NCBI RefSeq assembly: GCF_000517125.1
Contig: NZ_KI912155.1
Coordinates: forward strand, 2,398,696 to 2,462,695
Source of the DNA: Arthrobacter sp. MA-N2
GTDB taxonomy: Bacteria; Actinomycetota; Actinomycetes; Actinomycetales; Micrococcaceae
Reading direction: 5' to 3'
Length of the DNA stretch: 64,000 bases
The position numbers and the translations under genes are program-made. The notes under the pieces are model-generated. The model saw only the letters and a program-made list of their open reading frames with translations. It ran no database searches and was not told where the DNA came from. Of this stretch, positions 55,658 to 64,000 are shown piece after piece; the stretch's first letter is position 1, and every line of letters starts with the position of its first letter.

Positions 55658-56925
55658 GCGCCATGTTCCGGGCACTGGAGAACCGCAACTACCGGTTGTG
55701 GGCGTCCGGGGCATTGGTGTCCAACATCGGCACGTGGATGCAGCGGGTCGCTCAGGACTGGCTGGTGCTGACGGTCCTGACCGATCATTCCGGTACGGCC
55801 GTCGGTATCACGACGGGGCTGCAGTTCCTCCCGATGCTTTTGCTCGGACCGTATGGGGGTGTGTTTGCGGACCGGTACCGGAAGCTGGTGATCCTGCGCT
55901 GGACGCAGTCGGCCATGGGCTTGTGTGGATTGCTGGTTGGGCTTCTGGTCCTGACCGGCTCGGCGCAGTTGTGGCAGGTGTATGTGGCTGCTTTGTGCCT
56001 TGGGGTGACCGGCGCCATTGACGGGCCGGCACGCCAGGCTTTTGTCTCCGAGCTCGTGGGGCAGGAACATGTTGCAAACGCCGTGGCACTCAACTCTGCC
56101 TCCTTCAATACCGCCCGGCTCACCGGACCAGCCATTGCCGGGGTGCTGATTGCCTGGATCGGCACGGGACCGGTCTTCCTGCTCAACGCGGCCAGTTTCG
56201 CCGCTGTCATCGTGTCCTTGTGGCGCATTCGGCCGTCCGCCCTGTTCCCGGCGGTGCCGGCAGGCAACGGGAAACATCCGGTTCTCGAGGGCTTCGGCTA
56301 CGTCAGCAGGCGCCCGGATCTCATACTCATCCTTTGCATGGTCGGGATTCTGGGAGCCTTCGGCATGAACTTCCCGGTGACCAATGCGCTCATGTCCACC
56401 ACGGAGTTCGGCATGGGCCCGGGGGAGTTCGGCCTGTTGGGCTCCATCATGGCGGTAGGGACGCTCGCCGGGGCGTTGCTGGCAGCCCGAAGGTCCGGCC
56501 CGCGGATGCGCTTCCTGCTGGGCGGGGCCATCTGTTTGGGTTTCTTCACCCTCGTTGGCAGTGCGTCCCCGTCGTTCTGGTTCTACGCGGTGTCCCTGAT
56601 TCCAGTCGGCATCGGATCGATGACTTTCCTGAACAGCTGCAATACGAGCATCCAACTCTCGGCCGAGCCACAATTCCGGGGACGTGTGCTGGCGCTGTAT
56701 ATGGCCGTTATGCAGGGCGGGACTGCTGTCGGGGCTCCGCTCATGGGGTGGATCGGCACTGAATTCGGTGCGCGCTGGGCCGTGGCAGTGGGCGGAACGG
56801 TCGTCCTGCTGACGGCCTTGTGCTCGGTGATCGTGGTCAGCCGGAGCAGGAGCCTGACCTTCCGGAGCCAAATCCGGAAGGTCATCGTTCGAAAGGTACG
56901 CGGCTCGGCCGAAGGCAGCAACTGA
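55654..56925 (+). CDS. MFS exporter, MFS_3/enterobactin-exporter-like
   Basis: This 423-residue protein has 12 helices. FRALENRNYRLWASGALVSNIGTWMQRVAQDWLVL at the start and GPYGGVFADRYRKLVIL between helices 2 and 3 are typical of the EntS/MFS_3 group. Such transporters export siderophores or drugs. It is coupled to the upstream MarR gene, so induction by its substrate is likely. The C-terminal tail is basic. Confidence 0.9.
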   Translation: MSAMFRALENRNYRLWASGALVSNIGTWMQRVAQDWLVLTVLTDHSGTAVGITTGLQFLPMLLLGPYGGVFADRYRKLVILRWTQSAMGLCGLLVGLLVLTGSAQLWQVYVAALCLGVTGAIDGPARQAFVSELVGQEHVANAVALNSASFNTARLTGPAIAGVLIAWIGTGPVFLLNAASFAAVIVSLWRIRPSALFPAVPAGNGKHPVLEGFGYVSRRPDLILILCMVGILGAFGMNFPVTNALMSTTEFGMGPGEFGLLGSIMAVGTLAGALLAARRSGPRMRFLLGGAICLGFFTLVGSASPSFWFYAVSLIPVGIGSMTFLNSCNTSIQLSAEPQFRGRVLALYMAVMQGGTAVGAPLMGWIGTEFGARWAVAVGGTVVLLTALCSVIVVSRSRSLTFRSQIRKVIVRKVRGSAEGSN

Positions 56926-56927
56926 TC

Positions 56928-57248
56928 TTAATGGGCCTTATCCGGCCAAGCTGCAGCGCGCATTCCAGGCGGGGCTTTCCTGATAACGGGCAAGGGCGCT
57001 GTGTCGAAGAACCGATATTCGCCCGCGGGAACACGGATTGTTCCCGCGGCCTCCGCTTTCTCGCGGATAAAATCGTGGTCGTCCCGGGAGACGACAACCT
57101 GACCACGCGGGTCGCACTCAATGTCGCCGTGCGCGCCCTTGCTGAACTTGGCCGACATGGCGGGCGGCAGGACAACGCATGCCGGATTTTCAAGTAGCCA
57201 TGTTCGGGTTCCGGAATCGAGCCGGTCCCATTCGTCCTTGATGCTCAC
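56928..57248 (-). CDS. conserved hypothetical protein, 106 aa
   Basis: The product is a small soluble protein beginning MSIKDEWDRLDSGTRTWLLENPACVVLPPAM, with VVVSRDDHDFIREKAEA near the middle. No domain is recognised, but the composition is protein-like and the frame fits between two genes without overlap. It converges with the MFS exporter. The function is unknown. Confidence 0.6.
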   Translation of the reverse strand: MSIKDEWDRLDSGTRTWLLENPACVVLPPAMSAKFSKGAHGDIECDPRGQVVVSRDDHDFIREKAEAAGTIRVPAGEYRFFDTAPLPVIRKAPPGMRAAAWPDKAH

Positions 57249-57378
57249 GCTGGTGAATACCGCCTTCCTGCAAGGCCTTCCCGAAAGTGAATTCTGTTTA
57301 GACTACGCCTGAGGTCAAGCAGATGACAGGAATTCTTCGGCGAGAGGAAGTAGATCTGCCGCGCAGAAGAGCTCGCCA

Positions 57379-58251
57379 TTAGCTTTCGGGATCGTTTCCG
57401 ACGAACGTACCGGGCGGCATCCAGGTGCCAAACACAGGGCCTGGATCCGGCCGCTTTGCGTGCCGCCCGTCGTCGGGGATCCCTTTTTTGATACGTTGCA
57501 GGACCCACGGGAACAGGTGCTCCCGTGCCCAGACAATGTCATCGGCCCTTGCCTCGCGCCAGGTGCGCCCGGCCAGGTCTTTCGGTGTCATCGGCTCCAA
57601 GGTGTGGGGAACGTTGAGGGTATCGAGCACCATGATGGCGATGGTGTGCTGGCCCAGTGGGGAGAAATGCAGCCGGTCCGGATCCCACATTCGTGGGTGG
57701 GTGAGTTGGCGCAGCGCCCAGAGATCGGCGATGACCGCATCGTGGCGCGCGGCGATCGTGCGCAAGTTCTCGTTGAAGATGGCGACTTTGGTGCGGGTCC
57801 GTCCCAACACCGGCGTAGCGCCCCAGTCCGGGCCGGCGAACAACACAACGGTTGCACCGGTAGAGGCCAGGAGTTCCACGCCGGCGTCCATCCGGGCGGC
57901 AAGTTTGTCGGGATCGCTTCTGTGGAAGATCAAGTCATTGCCACCGGCATTGACAGTGATCAGATCCGGTTTCAGGGCCAGGGCCGGGCCGACCTGCTCA
58001 TCGAGGATCTGGTGGAGCAACCGTCCACGGATCGCCAAGTTCGCGTAGGCGAAATCTTCGTGTCCGGCACTCAGTTCTTCCGCTACCCGGTCTGCCCAGC
58101 CCCGCAGACCCCCCGGGCTCCGCGGTTCCGGGTCTCCCACGCCTTCCGTGAACGAATCCCCTAGGGCCACATAACGGCTCCACGGGTGCAGGCCGGCCCC
58201 GAAGCCAGCGGAGCCACCCTCCGCCGGACTGTCGGCGCTGGGAGCGTTCAT
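57379..58251 (-). CDS. SGNH/GDSL-family hydrolase (paralogue 2)
   Basis: This 290-residue serine hydrolase has VALGDSFTEGVGDPEP (block I), TVNAGGNDLIFH (block III) and the catalytic pair in DRLHFSPLGQH. It is closely similar over its length to the hydrolase at 6701-7543, including the C-terminal KRPDPGPVFGTW. The substrate is unknown. It marks the return to backbone-like genes after the accessory region. Confidence 0.88.
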   Translation of the reverse strand: MNAPSADSPAEGGSAGFGAGLHPWSRYVALGDSFTEGVGDPEPRSPGGLRGWADRVAEELSAGHEDFAYANLAIRGRLLHQILDEQVGPALALKPDLITVNAGGNDLIFHRSDPDKLAARMDAGVELLASTGATVVLFAGPDWGATPVLGRTRTKVAIFNENLRTIAARHDAVIADLWALRQLTHPRMWDPDRLHFSPLGQHTIAIMVLDTLNVPHTLEPMTPKDLAGRTWREARADDIVWAREHLFPWVLQRIKKGIPDDGRHAKRPDPGPVFGTWMPPGTFVGNDPES

Positions 58252-58347
58252 CCCTCCATAGTGCCCCTACCCGGCCGAACGCGCCATGGGGGCGACGGGG
58301 CGGGTCGCACGGTGATTTCGGGTTGCCCCTGCAGGGGCGGCGTGACG

Positions 58348-59177
58348 TTACTTGCCGTCCTGCGAATCCTGCTTGTCCTCGTCACCGCCGCCCGGGTTGG
58401 AGGTGAAGATCAACTGCCGGTCCGCCTGCGCGTCAAGCATGAAGGAGTTCTTAAACCGCGGAGCGGAGGCCGGAACCTGGGTGTTGGAGTCCGGGTCCGT
58501 GAGGCCAAGCGTGGTTGTCTTTCCAGCCTGGGGACCATTGGCTGCGGTAGCCGTAGCGCTGTCGCCGAAGACGGGCGTCAGTTTGGCGGTGGTGCCTTCC
58601 AACGCTACGGAATAGGCGGCCGGGCCGGAAGTATCAGCCGGCGCTGAAGCGCTGACCAGGATCTTCCCGTTCACGACAGATACGGCATCGGTGCCACCAC
58701 CGTGGGTGAGGCCCGAATATGTGTACGTAGTCAGCGGCTTCGCCGGGTCCGGGCTGAGGGTTGAGAAGCTTGAGTTGCCATCCTCGCTGGCGGTGAGGAG
58801 AAGACGGTGGTGTTCCGGATCAGCCGTAAGACCATCAACCTTGCCCGTGACTTGCCAGGACTTGCCGGGTTTTCGGTCGACGCTGAACTGCTGAACGGTG
58901 CTGGCTGTGGCGCCGTTCGCGGAGGCCTCGCCCAAGGGACCAACGTCATTATGGAACGAGACGTACACGGAGTCGCCCATCCGCGTGATGTCGTCAGGTG
59001 CTGACTCAGCGCCGACCGGGGAAAACGTCTTCACAGTGAATCCGGCGGCCGGGGCCTGTGCTTCGCTCTCCTCAACAGCGGATGCCGGCAGGGCAACGGA
59101 GGCAAGAGTGAAGGCAGCAAGGCCGCTCCCACTAATACCACGGAGGTGCGCTTGGGCTTGTTGGGTGTAACAGGCAT
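58348..59177 (-). pseudogene. secreted hypothetical protein with apparent frameshift in the signal peptide
   Basis: From an ATG at 59177, preceded by AAGGA at good spacing, one frame reads MPVTPNKPKRTSVVLVGA, a signal-peptide start. About 45 bp on, the signal continues in another frame as GLAAFTLASVALPASA, followed by the mature protein to the stop at 58348. Joining them needs one extra base near 59120-59135. The mature part is a 260-residue beta-rich secreted protein of unknown function (FSPVGAESAPDDITRMGDSVYVS). The frame is also open from 59262, but that start is not signal-like. Confidence 0.6.
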
Positions 59178-59380
59178 TGAAAATCGTCCTTGGATTGGGG
59201 AAACGATGTCCCTGCCAAGCTATGGATGCGGGCCGGGAGGGAGCCGCGTAAAGGGCAAACACACGGAAACCCGGAGGTTAACGGGGATTGTTTCAGCCGC
59301 GGACCATGGCACTTCCCAGGATGCCCTCTGCCATTCCTGATGCATCTGGTTGCTTGTGTGGAGGGCTGCCATTGCTGTAT

Positions 59381-59396
59381 GTTACTCACCAGTAAC
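59381..59396. promoter_or_regulatory. operator before the acyl-CoA dehydrogenase
   Basis: GTTACTCACCAGTAAC has perfect 6-bp arms (GTTACT/AGTAAC) and lies 18 bp before the start codon. It is the type of site used by TetR-family regulators of fatty-acid oxidation. It matches 13 of 16 bases with the repeat at 7582-7597. Confidence 0.65.
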
Positions 59397-59413
59397 TTAC
59401 GCAAAGGAGTGCC

Positions 59414-60604
59414 ATGTCCAAGCTAGCAATCGACCTTGAGAACCTCCCGTACGCCGATGGTGACTTCTATGGCTTTGAGCAGCTGCTCACGGGCAAGGAA
59501 CAGGACCGGCTGGCCGAGATTCGGGCTTTCATTTCCCGTGAGGTCAAGCCGATTGCCGTGGATTGCTGGAACCGTGGGGAGTTCCCTATGGACCTGATCC
59601 CCAAGCTGGCCGAGATCGATCTGGTCAGCCCGGTAAGGCGGCAGGGCTATTCCAATGTGTTCGCAGGCCTCGTCCATGCTGAGGCAACCCGCGCCGATGC
59701 CTCCATTGCCACGTTCATGGGCGTTCACGACGGCTTGTTCACCGGTTGCATCGAGGCATTGGCATCTCAAGAGCAACAGGATGCCTGGCTGCCGGACATT
59801 TACGCCCTCAAGAAGATCGGCGCCTTTGGACTTACCGAGCCCTTGGGAGGTTTGGACGTCGCAGGCGGGACCCGGACCACTGCGCGCCGCGAAGGAGACA
59901 ACTGGATCCTCAATGGAGCCAAGCGCTGGATCGGCAATGCCACCTTCTCTGACTGGGTAGTGGTTTTCGCACGCGACGTCGCAGACAGCCAGGTCAAGGG
60001 CTTCCTGGTGGACACGAGCGTGTCGGGATTCAAAGCCAGCAAGATCGAGAACAAGATTTCGCTGCGGACCGTCCAAAACGCCGATATCACGCTCGCAAAC
60101 GTGGTGGTCCCGGACTTCTTCAAGCTGGCCAACGCCAATAGCTTCAGGGATACCAACAAGGTCCTCAAAGTCACGCGGCTCTCGGTCGCGTGGCAGGCTG
60201 TGGGGCAGCAGCTTGCAGCGTTCGACGTTGCTCGCCGCTACGCCGTTGAACGGACGCAGTTTGGGAGGCCCTTGGCTTCGTTCCAATTGGTGCAGCAACA
60301 GTTGGTGCAGATCCTGGGCAACACAGTCGCCTCCATGGGCATGATGGTCCGCCTGGCCCAGCTTGAGGATGCCGGACTGGCCAAGGATGAGCAATCCGCG
60401 TTGGCGAAAGCCTTCACCACGGCGCGCATGCGAGAAAGTGTCGCACTGGGCCGGGGCATCCTGGGCGGCAACGGTATTGTCACTGACTATGAGATGGCCA
60501 AGATCTTCGCCGATGCCGAGGCGATCTATTCCTACGAGGGCACCCACGAAATCAACACCCTCGTCACGGGGCGGGCCATCACGGGGATTTCGGCCATCGT
60601 CTGA
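59414..60604 (+). CDS. acyl-CoA dehydrogenase
   Basis: This FAD enzyme introduces a double bond into an acyl-CoA in beta-oxidation or amino-acid breakdown. The 396-residue protein has FGLTEPLGGLDVAGG for FAD/substrate binding, AKRWIGNATFSDWVVV, and a C-terminal GGNGIVTDYEMAKIFADAEAIYSYEGTHEINTLVTGRAI with the catalytic Glu in YEGTHE, the glutaryl-CoA-dehydrogenase-like arrangement. The ATG follows AAAGGAG. The operator repeat at 59381 suggests repression. Confidence 0.92.
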   Translation: MSKLAIDLENLPYADGDFYGFEQLLTGKEQDRLAEIRAFISREVKPIAVDCWNRGEFPMDLIPKLAEIDLVSPVRRQGYSNVFAGLVHAEATRADASIATFMGVHDGLFTGCIEALASQEQQDAWLPDIYALKKIGAFGLTEPLGGLDVAGGTRTTARREGDNWILNGAKRWIGNATFSDWVVVFARDVADSQVKGFLVDTSVSGFKASKIENKISLRTVQNADITLANVVVPDFFKLANANSFRDTNKVLKVTRLSVAWQAVGQQLAAFDVARRYAVERTQFGRPLASFQLVQQQLVQILGNTVASMGMMVRLAQLEDAGLAKDEQSALAKAFTTARMRESVALGRGILGGNGIVTDYEMAKIFADAEAIYSYEGTHEINTLVTGRAITGISAIV

Positions 60605-61129
60605 CGACGGCAGCTCTATTGGCAGCAACACCGACGGCCGAAGATCCGTGACGAAGGCAAGCGGGTTGACGTAGTCTTCCCCGCGCCGCACACCCCAGTG
60701 GATGCACGGCGACGCGGAGCAATGGCCCATTTTCACCGCCCCGATCGCTTGACCTTTGTTGACCGTAGCGCCCTCTTTGAGTTCGCTGCTCACGGGCTCA
60801 AAGCTGCTCCGTAGCCCGCTTCCGTGGTCGATGGTGATCACCGGCCGATCCACCACGACGCCCACGAAGCTCACGGTTCCGCCGGAAGGAGCGGCGACCG
60901 TGGCGCCGTCGATGGCTGCTTGCAAATCCACGCCGCGGTGCCCGCTTTGCCAGGGCTTGTCCGGTGGATCGAAACTACGCATGACCGTGGGCCTGGGGGA
61001 TAGCGGCCACACCCAGTCCGGGCGAGTGCTGGTTGAAGCGGCTGAGCCGGAATTCGGCGCAGCACCGGCGGGTGTTGCACCCAACGCCAGAGTCACGAGT
61101 AGATGGGCTAGGAGGCTTACCATTCTCAT
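60602..61129 (-). CDS. secreted M23 family metallopeptidase, no stop at the expected end
   Basis: This is a zinc endopeptidase that cuts peptidoglycan cross-links. It has a signal peptide (MRMVSLLAHLLVTLALGATPAGA), the zinc motif GHRGVDLQ, and the second His pair region CIHWGVRRGEDYVNPL. The homologous part ends near FVTDLRPSVLLP, but no stop follows. The frame stays open through the whole antisense strand of the acyl-CoA dehydrogenase to 59423 (568 codons). The listed end is the estimated functional end; a +1 shift would meet TAG immediately. Confidence 0.7.
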
Positions 61130-61561
61130 GGATCAAGCCTTGGTCAGCTCCGTGGGTACCGAAAGTGGCACGTTTGGCTATGTGGAAAAACGGAGCGAAA
61201 ACAGCGGGAACATCGAAGTTAAACCTCATGCATCGCGGTCATGAGGCTGAAGGCGCTGTAGTACACTTGGTGGAGCAGTCTGCTGTGCCCTCAAGCTTGT
61301 TCAGAAGCGCTTCTCATTCAGTTGCGCGGGGGCTCCGGACTGACTACGCGTATCCAACCCTCCAATTGCGAATCCCCATGGATTCAACGCTGCGGAGGAT
61401 TGTGCCTCTTGCGGTCCGGCGAGTCATTGGCCGGATGAGAAGTGCAATGGATGCCAGGAGCCAAGGCCCGTTCGGGTCCGGCTATTAACCGTCAACTATT
61501 GGCAGGGTAAGAGCGGCCCGTGTGGCTCTCTCATGAATGACCTGCCGGAAGGAGCGTCGGC
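61130..61561. other. 432-bp leader region before rpsB
   Basis: It holds the rpsB promoter and leader; TACACT near 61263 is a possible -10 element. A 36-codon frame at 61378-61488 (MDSTLRRIVPLAVRRVIGRM...) is the only protein-like stretch and has no ribosome site. A GGAAGGAG ribosome site precedes rpsB at 61548-61555. Confidence 0.4.
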
Positions 61562-62425
61562 ATGCCCGTCGTAACTATGCGCCAGCTGCTTGACAGCGGC
61601 GTCCACTTTGGACACCAGACCCGTCGTTGGAACCCGAAGATGAAGCGATTTATCTTCACGGAGCGCAACGGCATCTACATCATCGACCTTCAGCAGTCGC
61701 TGTCCTACATCGACCGCGCCTTCGAGTTCGTCAAGGCTACTGTCGCCCACGGCGGCACCGTCCTGTTCGTCGGCACCAAGAAGCAGGCCCAGGAAGCAAT
61801 TGCTGAGCAGGCTACCCGTGTTGGCCAGCCGTACGTCAACCAGCGTTGGTTGGGCGGTATGCTCACCAACTTCCAGACCGTTGCCAAGCGCATCCAGCGC
61901 ATGAAGGAACTCGAAGAGATCAACTTCGAGGACGTCGCAGGCTCGGGTTACACCAAGAAGGAGCTCCTGCTCCTCAAGCGTGAACTCACCAAGCTGGAAA
62001 CCAACCTCGGTGGTATCCGCAACCTGACCAAGGCTCCTTCCGTTCTGTGGGTTGTTGACACGAAGAAGGAACACCTGGCTGTTGACGAAGCCAAGAAGCT
62101 GAACATCCCGGTTGTTGCCATCCTGGACACCAACTGCGACCCCGACGAAGTTGACTTCCCGATCCCGGGCAACGACGACGCCATCCGCTCCGTAAACCTG
62201 CTGACCCGCGTGGTTGCCGACGCTGTTGCCGAGGGCCTCATCGCTCGTAACCAGCGCGCAACCGGTGCTGCAGAGGCACCGGAAGAGCCGCTGGCTGAGT
62301 GGGAGCGCGAGCTCCTCGAAGGCAGCAAGGCCGAAGCCCCGGCTGCCGAGGCTGCTGAAGCCCCGGCCGCCGAAGCTCCGGCTGCTGCTGAAGCACCGGC
62401 CGGCGAAGCCGAAGCAGACAAGTAA
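61562..62425 (+). CDS. rpsB: 30S ribosomal protein S2
   Basis: This 287-residue S2 begins [32 protein letters not shown] and carries [20 protein letters not shown] and [20 protein letters not shown]. The C-terminal 40 residues are an Ala/Glu/Pro-rich tail common in actinobacteria. It is part of the small ribosomal subunit. It is followed by tsf and pyrH in the standard order. Confidence 0.98.
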   Translation: MPVVTMRQLLDSGVHFGHQTRRWNPKMKRFIFTERNGIYIIDLQQSLSYIDRAFEFVKATVAHGGTVLFVGTKKQAQEAIAEQATRVGQPYVNQRWLGGMLTNFQTVAKRIQRMKELEEINFEDVAGSGYTKKELLLLKRELTKLETNLGGIRNLTKAPSVLWVVDTKKEHLAVDEAKKLNIPVVAILDTNCDPDEVDFPIPGNDDAIRSVNLLTRVVADAVAEGLIARNQRATGAAEAPEEPLAEWERELLEGSKAEAPAAEAAEAPAAEAPAAAEAPAGEAEADK

Positions 62426-62466
62426 ATCCGGACCTTCCCGACGCCGGATATCGGCGCAGGGAACTA

Positions 62467-62509
62467 CTGACAGGATGGCGGCCCACACGGTGGGCTGCCG
62501 TCCTGTCAG
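62467..62509 (+). terminator. long hairpin between rpsB and tsf
   Basis: CTGACAGGATGGCGGCCCAC pairs with GTGGGCTGCCGTCCTGTCAG with two wobble pairs around a tiny loop. No T run follows, so it probably acts as an attenuator or RNA-processing stem rather than a full terminator. Confidence 0.65.
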
Positions 62510-62546
62510 TCCGTAAACACATAAATTTCTAGACAGAGGGGTTCAC

Positions 62547-63383
62547 ATGGCGAACTACACTGCTGCTGACATCAAGGCCCTGCGCGAGCGCACCGGCGCC
62601 GGCATGATGGACGTCAAGAAGGCTCTTGACGAGGCCAACGGCGACGCCGAGAAGGCCATCGAGATCATTCGCATCAAGGGTCTCAAGGGCGCTACCAAGC
62701 GTGAAGGCCGCTCCACCGCGGAAGGCCTGGTTGCAGCCAAGGTCACGGGCGGCGTCGGCGTAATGATCGAGGTCAACTGCGAGACCGACTTCGTCGCGAA
62801 GGCTGACAAATTCATCCAGCTGGCCGACAAGGTCCTGGCCGTCGCTGTCGAGTCCGGTGCTGCCGACCTCGAGACCCTGCTGGCCATCGACGTCGACGGC
62901 AAGCCCCTTTCCGAGGTTGTCGTCGAAGAAGGCGCCGTCCTCGGCGAGAAGGTTGTTGTCCGCCGCATCGCCCGCATTGAAGGCGGCACGGTTGACGCTT
63001 ACCTGCACAAGACCTCCAAGGACCTCCCGGCCCAGGTCGGCGTCCTGTTCGCCGTCGAGGGCGAGGGCGACGCCGCTGCTACCGCAGCCCACGACGTCGC
63101 AGTCCACGTTGCAGCCATGGCTCCAAACTACCTGAGCCGCGAAGACGTCCCGGCTGAACTGGTCGAGTCCGAGCGTCGCATCGCCGAAGAGACCGCCAAG
63201 GCCGAAGGCAAACCGGAAGCCGCCCTTTCGAAGATCGTGGAAGGCCGCGTGACGGGCTTCTACAAGGGTGAGGTTCTCTTGGACCAGGCATTCGCCAAGG
63301 ACTCCAAGAAGACCGTTGCACAGGTCCTGGAAGAGGCTGGCGTCAAGGCAACTGCAGTTGCCCGCTTCCGCGTCGGAAACTAG
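62547..63383 (+). CDS. tsf: elongation factor Ts
   Basis: EF-Ts recycles EF-Tu by nucleotide exchange. The 278-residue protein starts with the UBA-like domain LRERTGAGMMDVKKALDEANGDAEKAIE, followed by IEVNCETDFVAK of the core that contacts EF-Tu, and ends with KTVAQVLEEAGVKATAVARFRVGN. A strong hairpin follows the stop. Confidence 0.98.
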   Translation: MANYTAADIKALRERTGAGMMDVKKALDEANGDAEKAIEIIRIKGLKGATKREGRSTAEGLVAAKVTGGVGVMIEVNCETDFVAKADKFIQLADKVLAVAVESGAADLETLLAIDVDGKPLSEVVVEEGAVLGEKVVVRRIARIEGGTVDAYLHKTSKDLPAQVGVLFAVEGEGDAAATAAHDVAVHVAAMAPNYLSREDVPAELVESERRIAEETAKAEGKPEAALSKIVEGRVTGFYKGEVLLDQAFAKDSKKTVAQVLEEAGVKATAVARFRVGN

Positions 63384-63391
63384 TCAGATTT

Positions 63392-63425
63392 AAAAAGGGG
63401 CGGCCACCGCGGTGGCCGCCCCTTT
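63392..63425 (+). terminator. terminator after tsf
   Basis: AAAAGGGGCGGCCACC pairs perfectly with GGTGGCCGCCCCTTTT with almost no loop. It is a classic strong intrinsic terminator that separates tsf from pyrH. Confidence 0.92.
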
Positions 63426-63542
63426 TGCATGCAACGGCCCGTGCGCCCGGCAGGCACGCGCCGAGCGTATCTACAGTGAGCAGCTTTCTGCCGCGCCCCT
63501 CAGCAAGATAATCTAGCCAGAGTCCATCAACGGGAAGGCACC

Positions 63543-64000
63543 ATGGAAACCGAGAACACTGCAATCCAGCCCGGGAAGTCCCGACGCCGCGTGCTGCTGA
63601 AGCTGTCCGGCGAGGTCATTGGCGGCGGAAAGCTCGGTGTAGACCCGGAAACCGTCCGCGCTATCGCCAAGCAGATTGCCGCAGCCGTTTCCGAAGTCGA
63701 GGTGGCAATCGTGGTCGGCGGCGGCAACTTCTTCCGGGGAGCCGAATTGTCCCAGAGCGGCATGGACCGCTCGCGAGCCGACTATATGGGCATGCTCGGC
63801 ACGGTGATGAACTGTCTGGCCCTTCAGGACTTCCTGGAGCAAGCGGGCGTTGAGACCCGCGTCCAGAGCGCCATCACCATGGGCCAGGTGGCTGAGGCCT
63901 ACATTCCGCGCCGCGCCATCCGCCACATGGAGAAGGGCCGCGTTGTTATCTTTGGTGCGGGCGCAGGTCTTCCTTATTTCTCCACTGACACCGTGGCCGC
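63543..64000 (+). CDS. pyrH: UMP kinase (partial, cut by window end)
   Basis: PyrH phosphorylates UMP to UDP in pyrimidine synthesis. The visible 152 residues show the amino-acid-kinase start [49 protein letters not shown] and [14 protein letters not shown]. The ATG follows AACGGGAAGG. The reading frame is intact to the edge. Confidence 0.97.
   Translation, partial: METENTAIQPGKSRRRVLLKLSGEVIGGGKLGVDPETVRAIAKQIAAAVSEVEVAIVVGGGNFFRGAELSQSGMDRSRADYMGMLGTVMNCLALQDFLEQAGVETRVQSAITMGQVAEAYIPRRAIRHMEKGRVVIFGAGAGLPYFSTDTVA

Overview
The window is a high-GC actinobacterial chromosome segment, most likely from Arthrobacter in the broad sense (Micrococcales). This rests on the GC-rich codon usage with many GTG starts, a SAM-IV riboswitch (an actinomycete class) in front of metX, a single-chain bacterial glycyl-tRNA synthetase, the rpsB-tsf-pyrH order at the right end, and several secreted proteins of actinobacterial type. 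The genus is inferred from gene content only.

Left part, about 1-33 kb, reads as conserved backbone. It holds methionine biosynthesis (metY; SAM-IV riboswitch plus metX), a secreted subtilase with three C-terminal repeats, glyQS with an acetyltransferase, a flavin oxidoreductase bracketed by two copies of a 66-bp palindromic repeat, a YibE/F membrane protein, an ABC-2 exporter with its own two-component system, and dusB-dgt-dnaG. Two identical tRNA-Asn genes bracket a large secreted polysaccharide deacetylase. After these come a Bcr/CflA transporter, a holin-like membrane protein, a CDP-alcohol phosphatidyltransferase, a DMT-type membrane protein, a GT4 glycosyltransferase and a tRNA with a CAT anticodon.

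Middle part, about 33-57 kb, looks accessory. It starts just after the CAT tRNA and is organised in modules: (i) MarR regulator / MFS exporter / additional Lgt / class A penicillin-binding protein; (ii) a persulfide-sulfide detoxification locus with CstR, three operator-like palindromes, a CstB-type dioxygenase-rhodanese, two small rhodaneses, a TauE/SafE exporter and a YgaP-like rhodanese; (iii) a stress-type pair, a BON-domain protein and a phosphoribosyltransferase-hydrolase fusion; (iv) a tightly overlapping operon of acetyl-CoA synthetase, pyruvate-dehydrogenase-like E1alpha, E1beta and E2, and a stand-alone acyl carrier protein, next to a TetR regulator and a short-chain dehydrogenase; (v) a prephenate dehydratase that resembles alphaproteobacterial enzymes; (vi) a MarR regulator and MFS exporter behind two abutting 13-bp palindromes. 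No integrase, transposase or second att copy was recognised, so calling this an island is inference.

Right part, about 57-64 kb, returns to backbone: a second SGNH hydrolase paralogous to the one at 6.7 kb, a secreted protein whose signal peptide appears frameshifted, an acyl-CoA dehydrogenase behind a perfect inverted repeat, an M23 peptidase with no in-frame stop where one is expected, and rpsB-tsf-pyrH (pyrH cut by the window edge).

Most promising for novelty: the acs/E1/E2/ACP operon, in which a 2-oxoacid dehydrogenase core is translationally overlapped with an acyl carrier protein. Also notable are the self-contained CstR sulfur locus and a 16-bp operator shared by two loci 52 kb apart.
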